This document shows, piece by piece, positions 7,491 to 16,151 of a stretch of 39,016 bases of DNA. Location of the stretch: the NCBI GenBank assembly GCA_015521685.1, contig WANT01000056.1:1-39016 (forward strand), given 5' to 3'. The first letter of the stretch is position 1. Each line of letters starts with the position of its first letter. The translations under genes were made by a program, and so were the position numbers. The notes below the pieces were generated by a model that was not told the origin of the DNA, did not search any database, and saw nothing but the letters and a program-made list of their open reading frames with translations. Source of the DNA: Aeropyrum sp. Its GTDB lineage: Archaea; Thermoproteota; Thermoprotei_A; Sulfolobales; Acidilobaceae.

Positions 7491-9020
7491 TCAACACGAG
7501 TCAACCAGCCTCAAGCCTCTCACGGCCAGAATGCTTGAGAGCCTAGAACTCCACTCTACCCCACTACAGTATGTCAACTCAACACTGTAGCCGGACTCGC
7601 TAAGCATCCTAGCAGCCTCTTCGAGTTCCCCGGCTAGGTCCTCCAACACTTCTCTGGGGAGTCCCAGGCCAGGATGGTCCACGTGTATCGATGGGTAGGC
7701 GCCGCAGAGCTCCACGGGAAAGACTCCTACGAAGGGCTGGTAGTATATGATCCAGGGATCCCCGCCCACAAGCCTCTCACACTCGCCTGGCTGGGGCTTC
7801 GGCTCCAGCGGCTTGAACAAGGCCCTCCCCCCTCCATACCTCTCAGCTAGGAGTCTCAACACCAGCCTGCTCCTATCCCTGAACCTCTGGAGCTTTGGGT
7901 TATTCAGGCTCTCAACCCCGTAAGCCCTCACCCCCTTTACAGACCCCCTAGACAAGGGAGCGCCCCTAGAGAGCATGTCCGTGTGGCGTGATATGAGCGA
8001 CATCGCCCTTGCAGCAGCTGGATGCCTCCTAGAAGCCTCCTCTAGGAGCTCCCAGAGCCTCCCCTCACGTATGGCTAGTTTCACCCTCCTAAGTGTGGCT
8101 GAGATGGTGTAGAGGTTATGGAGCGCTAGCATCCTGGTTCTCTCGTGCCTCTCGGCCTCCCGCAGGTCCTCAGGGCTCCTCCTACTACATACGGGGCAGC
8201 TACAGGGAAGGTAGTCAAGCTCCTCCAACCTATAGACGCCTCCCTCAGTCATATACCTGCCGTCCCTAGCGTAGAGGATGTAGGACGCGGAGTCGAACGT
8301 GTCGACCCCCATAGCCACAGCGAATGGAATTATGAGTGGGTGCCCCGCGCCGAACAGGTGAACTGGCCTTCCCCAAGGTAAGTGTAGTTTAGCCCTCCTA
8401 ACAGCCTCTATAACAACATCGTACATATACCTCTCTAGGAATACGGTTGGGCTGCCTATCCCATACATCCCGTACCCACTTATTGTTGCCGCCCTCCTAG
8501 CGCTCTCCTCGACGAGATCGAAATACCTCCCGCCCTGTACAGGGAGAACCCAAATCCTCTCGTCGCCCTCAACAAGCCTAGACGCCTCAACCGCCCTCCT
8601 AAGAGTCTCCTCCACGCTCCTCTCGGCCTCGCTACGAGACACGTCGCCCGTGGGTATGTCCAGGATAACTGCTATGTCGCTCCCTATAGCCTTCTGATAC
8701 TCAACTATCTCATCCTGACCTACCTCAACGCCCCCATACTCGAGTATCTGGTAAGCCCCCGAATCCGTCATCACAGGACCGTCAAACCCCAAAACACTGT
8801 GTACCCCCCTAGAAGCCGCCTCAGCGCCGAAACGCCTCCACACCAAGTAGGCGTTAGTGATAACCTGGCCGAACCCCGCCTCAACCACCTCTCTAATAGG
8901 GACCTCCTGCCTCGCCACGTCTATTACGGGGAAGAATGCGGGCGTCTCTATCACGCCATGCCTAGTATAGATCCTCCCTATCCTGCCAGCGAGGTCGACC
9001 TCCCTTACCTCGAAGACCAC
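7491..9020 (-). CDS. tgtA: Archaeosine tRNA-guanine transglycosylase without its PUA domain
   Basis: The enzyme swaps G15 of tRNA for the preQ0 base, the first tRNA step to archaeosine. The catalytic TIM-barrel holds TDSGAYQ (Asp at about 86), VDTFDSASY (nucleophile region, Asp at about 243) and the zinc site CSCPVC with a later His (Cys 273, 275, 278 and His 301). The archaeal C1 and C2 domains follow, but the chain stops near 509 residues, where the euryarchaeal enzymes of about 580 aa continue with a PUA domain. GTG at 9020 is preferred, with AAGGGGTG 10-13 bases upstream; a further GTG at 9056 is possible. The gene is convergent with the PAC2 gene. Confidence 0.92.
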   Translation of the reverse strand: MVFEVREVDLAGRIGRIYTRHGVIETPAFFPVIDVARQEVPIREVVEAGFGQVITNAYLVWRRFGAEAASRGVHSVLGFDGPVMTDSGAYQILEYGGVEVGQDEIVEYQKAIGSDIAVILDIPTGDVSRSEAERSVEETLRRAVEASRLVEGDERIWVLPVQGGRYFDLVEESARRAATISGYGMYGIGSPTVFLERYMYDVVIEAVRRAKLHLPWGRPVHLFGAGHPLIIPFAVAMGVDTFDSASYILYARDGRYMTEGGVYRLEELDYLPCSCPVCSRRSPEDLREAERHERTRMLALHNLYTISATLRRVKLAIREGRLWELLEEASRRHPAAARAMSLISRHTDMLSRGAPLSRGSVKGVRAYGVESLNNPKLQRFRDRSRLVLRLLAERYGGGRALFKPLEPKPQPGECERLVGGDPWIIYYQPFVGVFPVELCGAYPSIHVDHPGLGLPREVLEDLAGELEEAARMLSESGYSVELTYCSGVEWSSRLSSILAVRGLRLVDSC

Positions 9021-9108
9021 GCCCCATAGACACCCCTTGAAGGTGTGTCCAAACACCTAACGTTAATAGTCTCCGCCCCCGCCGGGAATCCCATGGGGGT
9101 CTGGAGGC

Positions 9109-9480
9109 GTGAATGTCAAGCTTAAGGTCAAGATCGAGGAGATAGAGCCCGGCAGGCTCCAGGGCCAGAGGATTGCCAGCGGTAAAGCTAGGAAGGGTCC
9201 TAAGGTTAAGTTCGACGTAATAGACGGGCTTCTAGATGTTGGCGAGGGCGACACGCTGCAGATAGAGGTTATCAGCAGCAAGCCCGAGAGCCTCGACGAC
9301 TACGAGTTCTGCGGCCATGGCTACAAGGTGCCAGCTAGCGGGGAGAATGTTGAGATATTATCGATATGGGGCATACTATTCGCCTTCGAACCCCCCATAG
9401 GGCTGGAGGAAGGGGTGAAGTACTACGTTTGCATCTCTAGGCAGGCTAGAAAGTCCAGGAAGCCCAAGAAGAAGGGCTAA
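9109..9480 (+). CDS. rpo8: DNA-directed RNA polymerase subunit Rpo8 (RpoG)
   Basis: 123 aa. The sequence [13 protein letters not shown], followed by [13 protein letters not shown] and a C-terminal YYVCIS segment, matches the crenarchaeal Rpo8 subunit, the archaeal counterpart of eukaryotic Rpb8. The protein is an OB-fold-like subunit of the polymerase and ends in a basic tail ([13 protein letters not shown]). GTG at 9109 follows GGAGG. Its stop codon overlaps the convergent PAN gene by 4 bases (CTAA). The subunit is confined mainly to Crenarchaeota and relatives, which supports the taxonomic call. Confidence 0.85.
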   Translation: MNVKLKVKIEEIEPGRLQGQRIASGKARKGPKVKFDVIDGLLDVGEGDTLQIEVISSKPESLDDYEFCGHGYKVPASGENVEILSIWGILFAFEPPIGLEEGVKYYVCISRQARKSRKPKKKG

Positions 9481-10712
9481 AGCACGGTAGTGAACCCCCT
9501 CTCATCACCCCTCTTGGAGTGCTGCAGGAACGGGTCGCTCCCGCCCCTCTTCTCCACGGCAATCCTAACCTTCATAACAGCACCTACAATATCCTCCATA
9601 GATATCGCCCTAGCCCCCCTCCTTATGGCGTTGTAACCCGCCTCAACCACAACAGCCCTCAGGTCCGCGCCCGTGAACCCCTCAGTTATCCGGGCTATAT
9701 ACTCAAAGTCCACCCCCTCCTCCAGCCGGGCTCTGCTGGCGTGGATACTAAGTATCTCTAGCCTACCATGATAGTCTGGCAAGGGTATCTCGATAATCCT
9801 ATCGAACCTGCCAGGCCTCAGCACAGCGGGGTCTATAAGGTCTAGCCTGTTCGTGGCTGCAATAACCTTAACATTATCCAGGGGGTCGAAGCCGTCCATC
9901 TCGGCGAGCAGCTGGAGCATGGTCCTCTGCACCTCCCTGTCGCCGCTAGTACCCATATCGACCCTTCTAGACGCTATCGCGTCTATTTCGTCTATGAATA
10001 CTATCGAGGGCGCCCTATCCCTGGCAAGCCTAAAGATCTCCCTAACGAGCCTCGCACCCTCCCCTATAAACTTGTTGACTAGCTCGCTTCCAACAACCCT
10101 TATGAAGGTAGCCTCAGTCTCTCCGGCCACCGCCTTAGCTAGCAGGGTTTTACCGGTCCCTGGAGGGCCGTGCAGGAGGACCCCCTTAGGCGGGTCTATA
10201 CCCATCTCTCTGAAGAGGTCAGGCCTCCTGAGAGGAAGCACCACCACCTCGTAGAGCTCCCTAACCTGCTCTCCCAAGCCCCCGACGTCTCTAAAGGTAA
10301 CTCGAGGCTTCTCTTCAACCTCCATAGCCTTAACGAGAGGGTCATACCTCCCCGGGAGCACCTCAACTATGGTTGACCCCCTGTTGTTGAGCGCCACCAC
10401 GGTGCCTGGCCTGAGCCTGGAGACATCTACGCCTGAGGCAACGTTCACGATCAGGTTGGGACCCGTGGTGCTCTTTACTACGACCCTACCCTCATCTATG
10501 ACTTCGAGGACAACAGCCTCTATGTAGGGGGGCGAGAGGAGCTTGGTTATCTCGTTCTTATAGTACTCGAGCTCCCTCTGGAGGCTGATCTTCTCCTTGG
10601 TGAGGCTTCTAACCTTATCCCTGAGGAGCTTCACCTCGAGGTCTTTCTCCGAGGGGTCTTCGCCGTGATGCTTCGATCCCCCCCTCCTACTGCCAGCGCT
10701 GCTGAGAGTCAT
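9477..10712 (-). CDS. pan: Proteasome-activating nucleotidase PAN (AAA+ ATPase)
   Basis: This ATP-driven unfoldase feeds substrates to the 20S proteasome. Its 411 aa show an N-terminal coiled coil (about 22-58), a proline hinge (SPPY, 60-63) and an OB domain (64-125). The AAA+ module has Walker A GPPGTGKT (182-189), pore loop KFIGEG (214-219), Walker B IVFIDE (237-242), and RPGRFDR (299-305) in the second region of homology. The C-terminus is FTTVL, without the penultimate Tyr of the HbYX tail by which studied PAN proteins dock on 20S. ATG at 10712 has GGGAG nearby, with TATA-like CTTTTAAGC near 10746-10754. Confidence 0.95.
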   Translation of the reverse strand: MTLSSAGSRRGGSKHHGEDPSEKDLEVKLLRDKVRSLTKEKISLQRELEYYKNEITKLLSPPYIEAVVLEVIDEGRVVVKSTTGPNLIVNVASGVDVSRLRPGTVVALNNRGSTIVEVLPGRYDPLVKAMEVEEKPRVTFRDVGGLGEQVRELYEVVVLPLRRPDLFREMGIDPPKGVLLHGPPGTGKTLLAKAVAGETEATFIRVVGSELVNKFIGEGARLVREIFRLARDRAPSIVFIDEIDAIASRRVDMGTSGDREVQRTMLQLLAEMDGFDPLDNVKVIAATNRLDLIDPAVLRPGRFDRIIEIPLPDYHGRLEILSIHASRARLEEGVDFEYIARITEGFTGADLRAVVVEAGYNAIRRGARAISMEDIVGAVMKVRIAVEKRGGSDPFLQHSKRGDERGFTTVL

Positions 10713-10830
10713 CTATGCTCCCACCACATACCTTTAACCGGAATGCTTAAAAGCCGTGAGGGCTATTACGACTCAATTAATATGATTCTACTTTATGCAT
10801 GCCGGGGCCAGTTTATAGGGCCGCCGCCCA

Positions 10831-10840
10831 CTAAATATAG
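10831..10840 (+). promoter_or_regulatory. TATA box for the MBF1 operon (leaderless)
   Basis: CTAAATATAG is centred about 25 bases upstream of the TTG at 10861 and no ribosome-binding site lies between. This fits a leaderless transcript beginning at the TTG itself. Confidence 0.6.
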
Positions 10841-10860
10841 ATCTAAGGTGCCCCGCAGTA

Positions 10861-11358
10861 TTGAGGCAGTCCACTGTCTACTGTGACATATGCGGCAGCC
10901 CCATACAGGGCAGGCCCTACAGGGCGCTTGTCGACGGGGCCGAGATGGTGTTATGCCTATCGTGCTACATGAGGCTCTCGAGGGGAGGTAGGGCTCAGCC
11001 CGTTAGGGAGGCAAAGCCCAGGAGGCCTAGGGGCGTGAGGAGGCCTAGGCGGCTGGCGCCAGATATGTACGATCTTGTCGAGGACTATCCCGAGAGGATC
11101 AGGGAGGCTAGGGAGGCTAGGGGATGGAGCACCGCCGTGCTGGCTCAGAAGCTGAGGATAAGCGAGACTATGCTCAGGAAGATAGAGGCTGGCAAGCTGA
11201 AGCCAAGCCTCGATCTTGCGAGACGTATGGAGAAGGTTCTTGGGACCAAGCTTCTCGAGCCAGTAGTTGATGAGGACGTCTACTACGGGGACGACGACTA
11301 TGGTAGGGACTACGTGACTCTGGGAGACATTGTGGTGATTGATAGGGATGAGGAGTAG
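10861..11358 (+). CDS. mbf1: Archaeal multiprotein bridging factor aMBF1
   Basis: 165 aa. An N-terminal zinc ribbon (CDICGSPI at about 8-15 and CLSCYM at about 32-37) is joined by a basic linker to an XRE/Cro helix-turn-helix (ERIREAREARGWSTAVLAQ, then ISETMLRKIEAGKLKPSL) and an acidic tail. aMBF1 is a conserved transcription- or translation-linked protein of archaea. TTG at 10861 is placed by the TATA box 25 bases upstream. The following HflX gene overlaps its end by 11 bases, so it opens a plus-strand operon. Confidence 0.92.
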   Translation: MRQSTVYCDICGSPIQGRPYRALVDGAEMVLCLSCYMRLSRGGRAQPVREAKPRRPRGVRRPRRLAPDMYDLVEDYPERIREAREARGWSTAVLAQKLRISETMLRKIEAGKLKPSLDLARRMEKVLGTKLLEPVVDEDVYYGDDDYGRDYVTLGDIVVIDRDEE

Positions 11359-12451
11359 CCGCAGAGCGTTCATGATAGTGCCCAGACTACTCGAGAGGCA
11401 GGTGGACGAGGCCCTAGCTCTCTCGGAGACCGCTGGCTACGAGATCGTTAGGATCTGGAGGAACAGGTATCCTAGGATAGTTAAGAAGGGCCTCCTAGAA
11501 GCTCTTAAAGAAGCCGCTGGGCAGGGCCTAGCGGAGACCCTTATATACTATGGTGAGCTGCAGCCCTCCTCCAAATTCACGATAATGAAGGAGACAGGCC
11601 TGAATGTTGTGGATAGAGTCATGCTCATCCTAGAGATCTTCGCCCTCCACGCCTCTAGCAGGGAGGCCCTACTCCAGATAGAAGCCGCCAGAATACGGCA
11701 CGAGATCCCCCTAGCTAGAGAGCTGGTGAGGAGGAGCAAGATGGGAGAATACCCCGGCTTCCTGGGGCCCGGGATGTACGCGGCCGACCAGTACCTGAGG
11801 CACCTCAAGAGAAGGCTTGCCAGAATAAGGGTTGAGCTCGACAAGATCCGGGAGTCCAGGGAGAGGAGGCTCGCATCAAGGTCCCGCAGCGGCCTCCTGC
11901 ACGCAAGCATAGTAGGCTACGCCTCAGCAGGGAAGACGAGTCTCTTCAACGCGCTGACCGGCGAGTCCAAGCCAGTAGGGCCCGAGTACTTCACTACACT
12001 TCAGCCTAAACACAGCAGGCTCTCCTGGCCTGGGGGCGACGGCATAGTGCTGGCGGACACTGTGGGCTTCATAAGGGACGTGCCCCCAGAGATAGTTGAG
12101 GCCTTCCACGCGACACTAGCAGAAGTCAAGTATTCCGACGCTATAATCTTCGTGGTGGACGCCTCGGAGCCAGAGAAGGACATGATAGACAAGACCAGGG
12201 CTGGCGTGGAAACCCTAGCCAGGATAGGCGCGCTCTCCGTCCCCATGATAATCGCCGCCAACAAGATAGACGCCCTAGATGATAGCCTCCTAGAGTCTAG
12301 GCTTGAGGCCCTAGAGTCTGAGGCCTCCAGCCTCCCTAGGGCCCCGCCAGTAATCCCCATATCAGCTAGGACGGGGAAGGGTTTGGGGATTCTAGTAGCC
12401 GAGCTAAGGTCCCTCCTAGACTCTAAGGCTAGGAGTGCAGTCACCAGCTAG
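11348..12451 (+). CDS. hflX: GTPase HflX
   Basis: Ribosome-associated GTPase of the HflX family. The N-terminal half (about 1-180) contains the family domain and a coiled-coil rich in Arg and Glu. The G domain follows with G1 GYASAGKTSLFN, G3 DTVGFI, G4 NKID and G5 SARTGKG. About 367 aa from ATG 11348, with GGTGAT 8 bases upstream; TTG 11339 and ATG 11372 are alternatives. Overlap with MBF1 indicates coupled translation. Confidence 0.92.
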   Translation: MRSSRRAFMIVPRLLERQVDEALALSETAGYEIVRIWRNRYPRIVKKGLLEALKEAAGQGLAETLIYYGELQPSSKFTIMKETGLNVVDRVMLILEIFALHASSREALLQIEAARIRHEIPLARELVRRSKMGEYPGFLGPGMYAADQYLRHLKRRLARIRVELDKIRESRERRLASRSRSGLLHASIVGYASAGKTSLFNALTGESKPVGPEYFTTLQPKHSRLSWPGGDGIVLADTVGFIRDVPPEIVEAFHATLAEVKYSDAIIFVVDASEPEKDMIDKTRAGVETLARIGALSVPMIIAANKIDALDDSLLESRLEALESEASSLPRAPPVIPISARTGKGLGILVAELRSLLDSKARSAVTS

Positions 12452-12472
12452 TAAACCATACCCTGGGGGCTC

Positions 12473-13030
12473 GTGGGTTTGAAGCCCGGGGGTCCTTATG
12501 GTAGGGTTTATGTCCTGAGGCTCGGTCATAGGCCGGGCAGGGATAAGAGGGTTACTACTCACGTAGCGCTAGTTGCCAGGGCTTTCGGCGCAAATGGCCT
12601 AGTGCTGGCTGGAGTGTGCGACGAGTCAGTCCAGAATAGTGTCAGGAGTGTCGTCGAGCGGTGGGGAGGCCCGTTCCACTTTGAGTGCGGGGTTTCTGCT
12701 AGGAGATACCTCGAGTCGTGGAGGAGCGCTGGCGGGGAGGTCGTGCATCTCACAATGTATGGGATCCACGTAGACGATATTGTGGGTATTATAGCGTCTA
12801 GCCCTAAGCCCAAGCTAGTTGTTGTTGGTGCCGAGAAGGTTGATAGGTTCTACTTCGACGTCTCCGACTTCAACGTATCCATAGGCACCCAGCCTCACAG
12901 CGAGGTAGCGGCCCTCGCGGTCTTCCTGGACAGGTTATTTAGGGGTAGCTGGCGTAGAATAGACTATGAGGGAGGGCGCCTAGGAATAGTAGAGTCTCCT
13001 AGGGGTAAGAGGGTTGAAGAAAAAGGGTAA
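12473..13030 (+). CDS. trm56: tRNA (cytidine(56)-2'-O)-methyltransferase aTrm56
   Basis: A SPOUT-fold enzyme that methylates C56 in the T-loop of archaeal tRNA. The N-terminal [19 protein letters not shown] is the family signature. The C-terminal knot region includes [16 protein letters not shown] and the SAM-pocket-like [18 protein letters not shown]. 185 aa, normal length. GTG at 12473 is preceded by GGGGGC. The end overlaps TFE by 17 bases. Confidence 0.93.
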   Translation: MGLKPGGPYGRVYVLRLGHRPGRDKRVTTHVALVARAFGANGLVLAGVCDESVQNSVRSVVERWGGPFHFECGVSARRYLESWRSAGGEVVHLTMYGIHVDDIVGIIASSPKPKLVVVGAEKVDRFYFDVSDFNVSIGTQPHSEVAALAVFLDRLFRGSWRRIDYEGGRLGIVESPRGKRVEEKG

Positions 13031-13583
13031 GGGGACGCCTGTCAGGAGCCTCGAGATATACGTGAGGAAGCTCGCGGAGGTCAACGGGATAGAGCCCGAG
13101 ATAGCGGCCCACATATTCCACCTTATATACGAGGAGTCGCCGAGGGGTGGGATAAGCGATGATGACCTCGAGAGCCTAACGGGGTATAAGCAAAGCGACA
13201 TCAGAAGGATACTCAGGCTGCTAGGCGAGAAGAGGATTATAGTTAGCAGGAAGGGGAGGCACCCGAAGAGGGAGGCCACCAGGTACTTCTGGAGGATAGA
13301 CAGCGACACGATAAACATGAGCCTGCTCAACCTCAAGAGGAAGGTGCTCGAGAAGCTCGAAATAAAGGAGGCCCACGAGAACTCCAACACCTTCTATGTT
13401 TGCCCCTCATGCGGCGAGAAGTACAGCTTCGACGACGCCTTCATGGCCGACTTCACATGCCAGAAGTGCGGCGTCGTCCTGGAGGAGATGAGCGGCGAGG
13501 ATGCTATAGAGAGGCTTAGAGAAAGGATAGGGAGGCTTAGGGAGGAAATAGAGAGGGATGAGTCGAGGATTTACGGTGGTTGA
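13014..13583 (+). CDS. tfe: Transcription initiation factor TFE (alpha)
   Basis: 189 aa. It has an N-terminal winged helix (about 10-90, with [20 protein letters not shown]), a linker helix, a C4 zinc ribbon (CPSCGEKY and CQKCGVVL, about 129-155) and a C-terminal coiled helix. This is the arrangement of archaeal TFE and the N-terminal half of TFIIE-alpha; it helps open promoter DNA with TFB and RNA polymerase. TTG 13014 lies inside the trm56 gene, with GGGGTAAGAGGG upstream. The methyltransferase gene overlaps its 3' end by 26 bases. Confidence 0.95.
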   Translation: MKKKGKGTPVRSLEIYVRKLAEVNGIEPEIAAHIFHLIYEESPRGGISDDDLESLTGYKQSDIRRILRLLGEKRIIVSRKGRHPKREATRYFWRIDSDTINMSLLNLKRKVLEKLEIKEAHENSNTFYVCPSCGEKYSFDDAFMADFTCQKCGVVLEEMSGEDAIERLRERIGRLREEIERDESRIYGG

Positions 13584-14544
13584 CCTCTTCTCGGGCGGCG
13601 GAGGGTTCGGAAGGGGTTTCGAGGAGGCGGGTTTCAAGGTCCTAGCCGCTGTTGACAACTACCCTCCCGCGGCAAAGACCTATAAGTACAACTTCCCCCA
13701 CGCATCCGTGATAGCAGACGACATAAAGGAGATTGGACTCGAGGAGATCCTGGAGGCCGCAGGGCTGAGGCCAGGAGAGGTAGACGTAGTTGTGGCCAGC
13801 CCCCCCTGCGAGCCCTTCACAGGAGCTAATCCAAGGAGGATGGAGAGGCCGCTGGACCGGCTCTACAGGGACCCAGCAGGGCAGCTCTTCCTACATGCAA
13901 TACGGGTTATAGGCAGCATAAAGCCAAGATACTTCGTGGTCGAGAACGTCCCGGGCATAATGCACCCGGAGATAGAGAGATCGCTGAGGGCTGAGGTGGC
14001 CAGGGCCGGCTATCCCAGGGTGTACTTCAACGTTCTGAAGGCTGAGGACCACGGTACCCCCAGCAGGAGGACGAGGGTTTTCATCTCCAATGTTAGGCTC
14101 AACCCCAGGAGGGTGAGAGGCCCGACGGTAGCCGAGGCTCTGAAAGGTCTGCCAGAGCCCGGAGCGTCTTGGCCTCCTAACCACGAGGACCCGCCCGAGG
14201 TTCCCAGGAGGCATAGAAGGCGGTTGGCCAGGCTGAGGAGCGGCCGGGGCCTCATAGAGTTTACCGGGGCGGGTGGTAGGAGGATACCAAACTATGTTAG
14301 GCTAGACCCCCACAGACACGCGCCCACAGTTATGGGGACCAGCAGGTTTGTCCACCCATTCCAAGACAGGCTACTGACCGTTAGAGAGCAGGCCAGGCTG
14401 ATGGGATTCCCAGACTACCACGTCTTCCTCGGGAGCAGGGACGCCCAGTATAACATGGTGGGGGAGGCTGTCCCACCCCCGCTGGCAAGTGCTATAGCAG
14501 AATACCTCGCATCCCTACTCGAAGATGGGGGTGCAACTCTTTGA
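13558..14544 (+). CDS. DNA (cytosine-5) methyltransferase, no restriction partner visible
   Basis: All main C5-methyltransferase motifs are present in order: motif [14 protein letters not shown] (9-21), motif IV SPPCEPF with catalytic Cys84, motif VI VVENVPG (127-133), motif VIII RRTRVFI, motif IX REQARLMGFPD and motif X VGEAVPP. Motif IV reads PPCE rather than the usual PPCQ. The target-recognition region between VIII and IX is short, and the whole protein is 328 aa. ATG 13558 lies within the end of tfe, and the next gene overlaps its stop (TTGA). No nuclease gene adjoins it. A tRNA substrate, as for Dnmt2, cannot be excluded. Confidence 0.9.
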   Translation: MSRGFTVVDLFSGGGGFGRGFEEAGFKVLAAVDNYPPAAKTYKYNFPHASVIADDIKEIGLEEILEAAGLRPGEVDVVVASPPCEPFTGANPRRMERPLDRLYRDPAGQLFLHAIRVIGSIKPRYFVVENVPGIMHPEIERSLRAEVARAGYPRVYFNVLKAEDHGTPSRRTRVFISNVRLNPRRVRGPTVAEALKGLPEPGASWPPNHEDPPEVPRRHRRRLARLRSGRGLIEFTGAGGRRIPNYVRLDPHRHAPTVMGTSRFVHPFQDRLLTVREQARLMGFPDYHVFLGSRDAQYNMVGEAVPPPLASAIAEYLASLLEDGGATL

Positions 14545-15026
14545 CCAGCGTGGAGGGCGATGTCATACCAGTGCTCCACAACGTCTCCAGCGTGCAGAGA
14601 GTCGTGGATCTGGCCAGGCTAGCCTTCAACCTAGGGTATAGCAATCTAGTTGTCACCAAGGCCTACGGCGGCGCTGCCCAGTCAGGGGTTCCTGAGGCTA
14701 TGAGGATAGCACTCAAGATGGGTAGATCGCTCATAGTCCTACCCGACCTCCCAGACGCCGCAAGGCTATTGAGCCCCGACAAGATTATAGCAGTCACTCC
14801 TTCCAGGCCAGAGAAGCTGGTGAGCCCCTCAACCCCGCCGCAGGTTGAGGGAAAGACTCTAGTTGTCTTCAGCGGTGGCGAGCCTGACTTCACCCCCGAG
14901 GAGATCGCCGGGGCTGAGAGGGTCTACATATCAGGGGTTGAAGGGAAGCTGGGTCCCGTGGCCGAAGCCGCTCTGATCCTGTACCTAATGAGGCGAGGGG
15001 GCCAAGGTTTTGGATCTAGGGGCTAG
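14541..15026 (+). CDS. Predicted SPOUT-superfamily RNA methylase-like protein
   Basis: 161 aa. VLHNVSSVQRVVDLARLAFNLG at the start, VVTKAYGGAAQSGVPEA and a C-terminal Gly-rich VEGKLGPVAEAALILYL resemble a small archaeal family described as SpoU/SPOUT-like (also seen labelled RecB-like). The C-terminal segment looks like a trefoil-knot SAM pocket, but no substrate is known. TTG 14541 overlaps the methyltransferase stop by 4 bases, and GGGGGTG lies just upstream. The next gene overlaps its end by 17 bases. Confidence 0.55.
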   Translation: MTSVEGDVIPVLHNVSSVQRVVDLARLAFNLGYSNLVVTKAYGGAAQSGVPEAMRIALKMGRSLIVLPDLPDAARLLSPDKIIAVTPSRPEKLVSPSTPPQVEGKTLVVFSGGEPDFTPEEIAGAERVYISGVEGKLGPVAEAALILYLMRRGGQGFGSRG

Positions 15027-16140
15027 GCGCGAGGGCCTCATAGGCCTCCTATCCAAGGCGAGGCGGCTAACTAGCATCATGATCGACCTCTCCATATACA
15101 GCCTGGCCTTCGGAGACAAGCTGGCGGCCCTCGAGGCGCTAGCCATTGAGGACGAGGTTGACGAGATAGTTAGGGATGCTGTTGCCCTCATGAGCCTCGC
15201 GGTAAGAAGCCCCTCCCAGGAGGGGCTGGCCAAAGGTATTGTTGAGCTGGCTGCCGCCTTCGATAGGGCCAGTGACGCGGCGGGCGATATGGCCCAGCTT
15301 GCTCTAAGGGGGTATCCACCACACAGGTATGTCACGGCCTCAGCGATATGCTGTGGTGAGGTTGTCGCTGCTCTGAAGTCTGAGAGGTCCTCAGAACCCC
15401 TCGAGGCGGTGGACGTGGTTCTGGTCAGGCGCGGGGGCCGCTCTATACTGAGCCCCGAGGATATGCCCATACTTAGGGGTGACGTGGTTATTGTGAGGGG
15501 CGCCCTCGAGGCGGTCTACGAGGCTGCCGAAATCCTGGGAGCAAGGCCTCCGAGGCTCGAGTCTAGCGTTGACGCCATGCTGGCGGACGAGACTGCCAGG
15601 GGGTTTGCCAGGGCTAAGGTCCTCGCTAGAGCTGGCTACGACGCCTCGCTATACAGCCTTCTGGCGGGCGATGAGGTCCTCGCCAGAACCATACTCGAGA
15701 TGGAGGAGATTATGGATCTAGAGATAACTGGGCTCATGGAGGCTCTTACGGCCCAGGGTGCTGGTAGGCCCGGAGAGGTCCTCGCGGGCTACACTTTCCT
15801 CTCAGGCCTGGAGGACCTCTCCGACGCCGCCGCTAGGGTGGCTGGCGTTGTGGTGGGCGGGCTGGCTGGGGAGGTGCTAGGTATGACTGTAGAGGACCCC
15901 TGGGAGTCATATCTCCAGCTAGAATACTCGAGCCCCGAGCCCGCCGACCTAGAGGAGCTAGGCCTGGATGAGGAGGGTATAGTGGTCGTGGCTGCCAGGG
16001 TTGGAGGCAGGTGGGTGATCCCCTTCGTGGAGAATCCCGTGCTAGAGAAGGGAGATACAGTGCTTGCTAAGATCTATGCCGGGCAGGCTGGAGCCCTAAA
16101 GAGATTTCTAGAGTCTAAGGGATTCACTGTGAGAGGGTAG
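15010..16140 (+). CDS. PhoU/TrkA-C double-module protein
   Basis: 376 aa with two copies of the same layout: PhoU-like helical domain (about 5-115) then TrkA-C/RCK-C domain (about 128-170, with DMPILRGDVVIVRG), and again PhoU-like (about 185-290) and RCK-C (about 300-374, with PVLEKGDTVLAKIYAGQ). RCK-C domains bind small ligands and gate K+ and other ion transporters, while PhoU domains bind metals and transporters. It is soluble, and no channel gene adjoins it. TTG 15010 overlaps the previous gene by 17 bases. I infer a cytoplasmic regulator of an ion or phosphate transporter elsewhere. Confidence 0.8.
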   Translation: MDLGARREGLIGLLSKARRLTSIMIDLSIYSLAFGDKLAALEALAIEDEVDEIVRDAVALMSLAVRSPSQEGLAKGIVELAAAFDRASDAAGDMAQLALRGYPPHRYVTASAICCGEVVAALKSERSSEPLEAVDVVLVRRGGRSILSPEDMPILRGDVVIVRGALEAVYEAAEILGARPPRLESSVDAMLADETARGFARAKVLARAGYDASLYSLLAGDEVLARTILEMEEIMDLEITGLMEALTAQGAGRPGEVLAGYTFLSGLEDLSDAAARVAGVVVGGLAGEVLGMTVEDPWESYLQLEYSSPEPADLEELGLDEEGIVVVAARVGGRWVIPFVENPVLEKGDTVLAKIYAGQAGALKRFLESKGFTVRG

Positions 16141-16151
16141 GGCTGGAAGAC

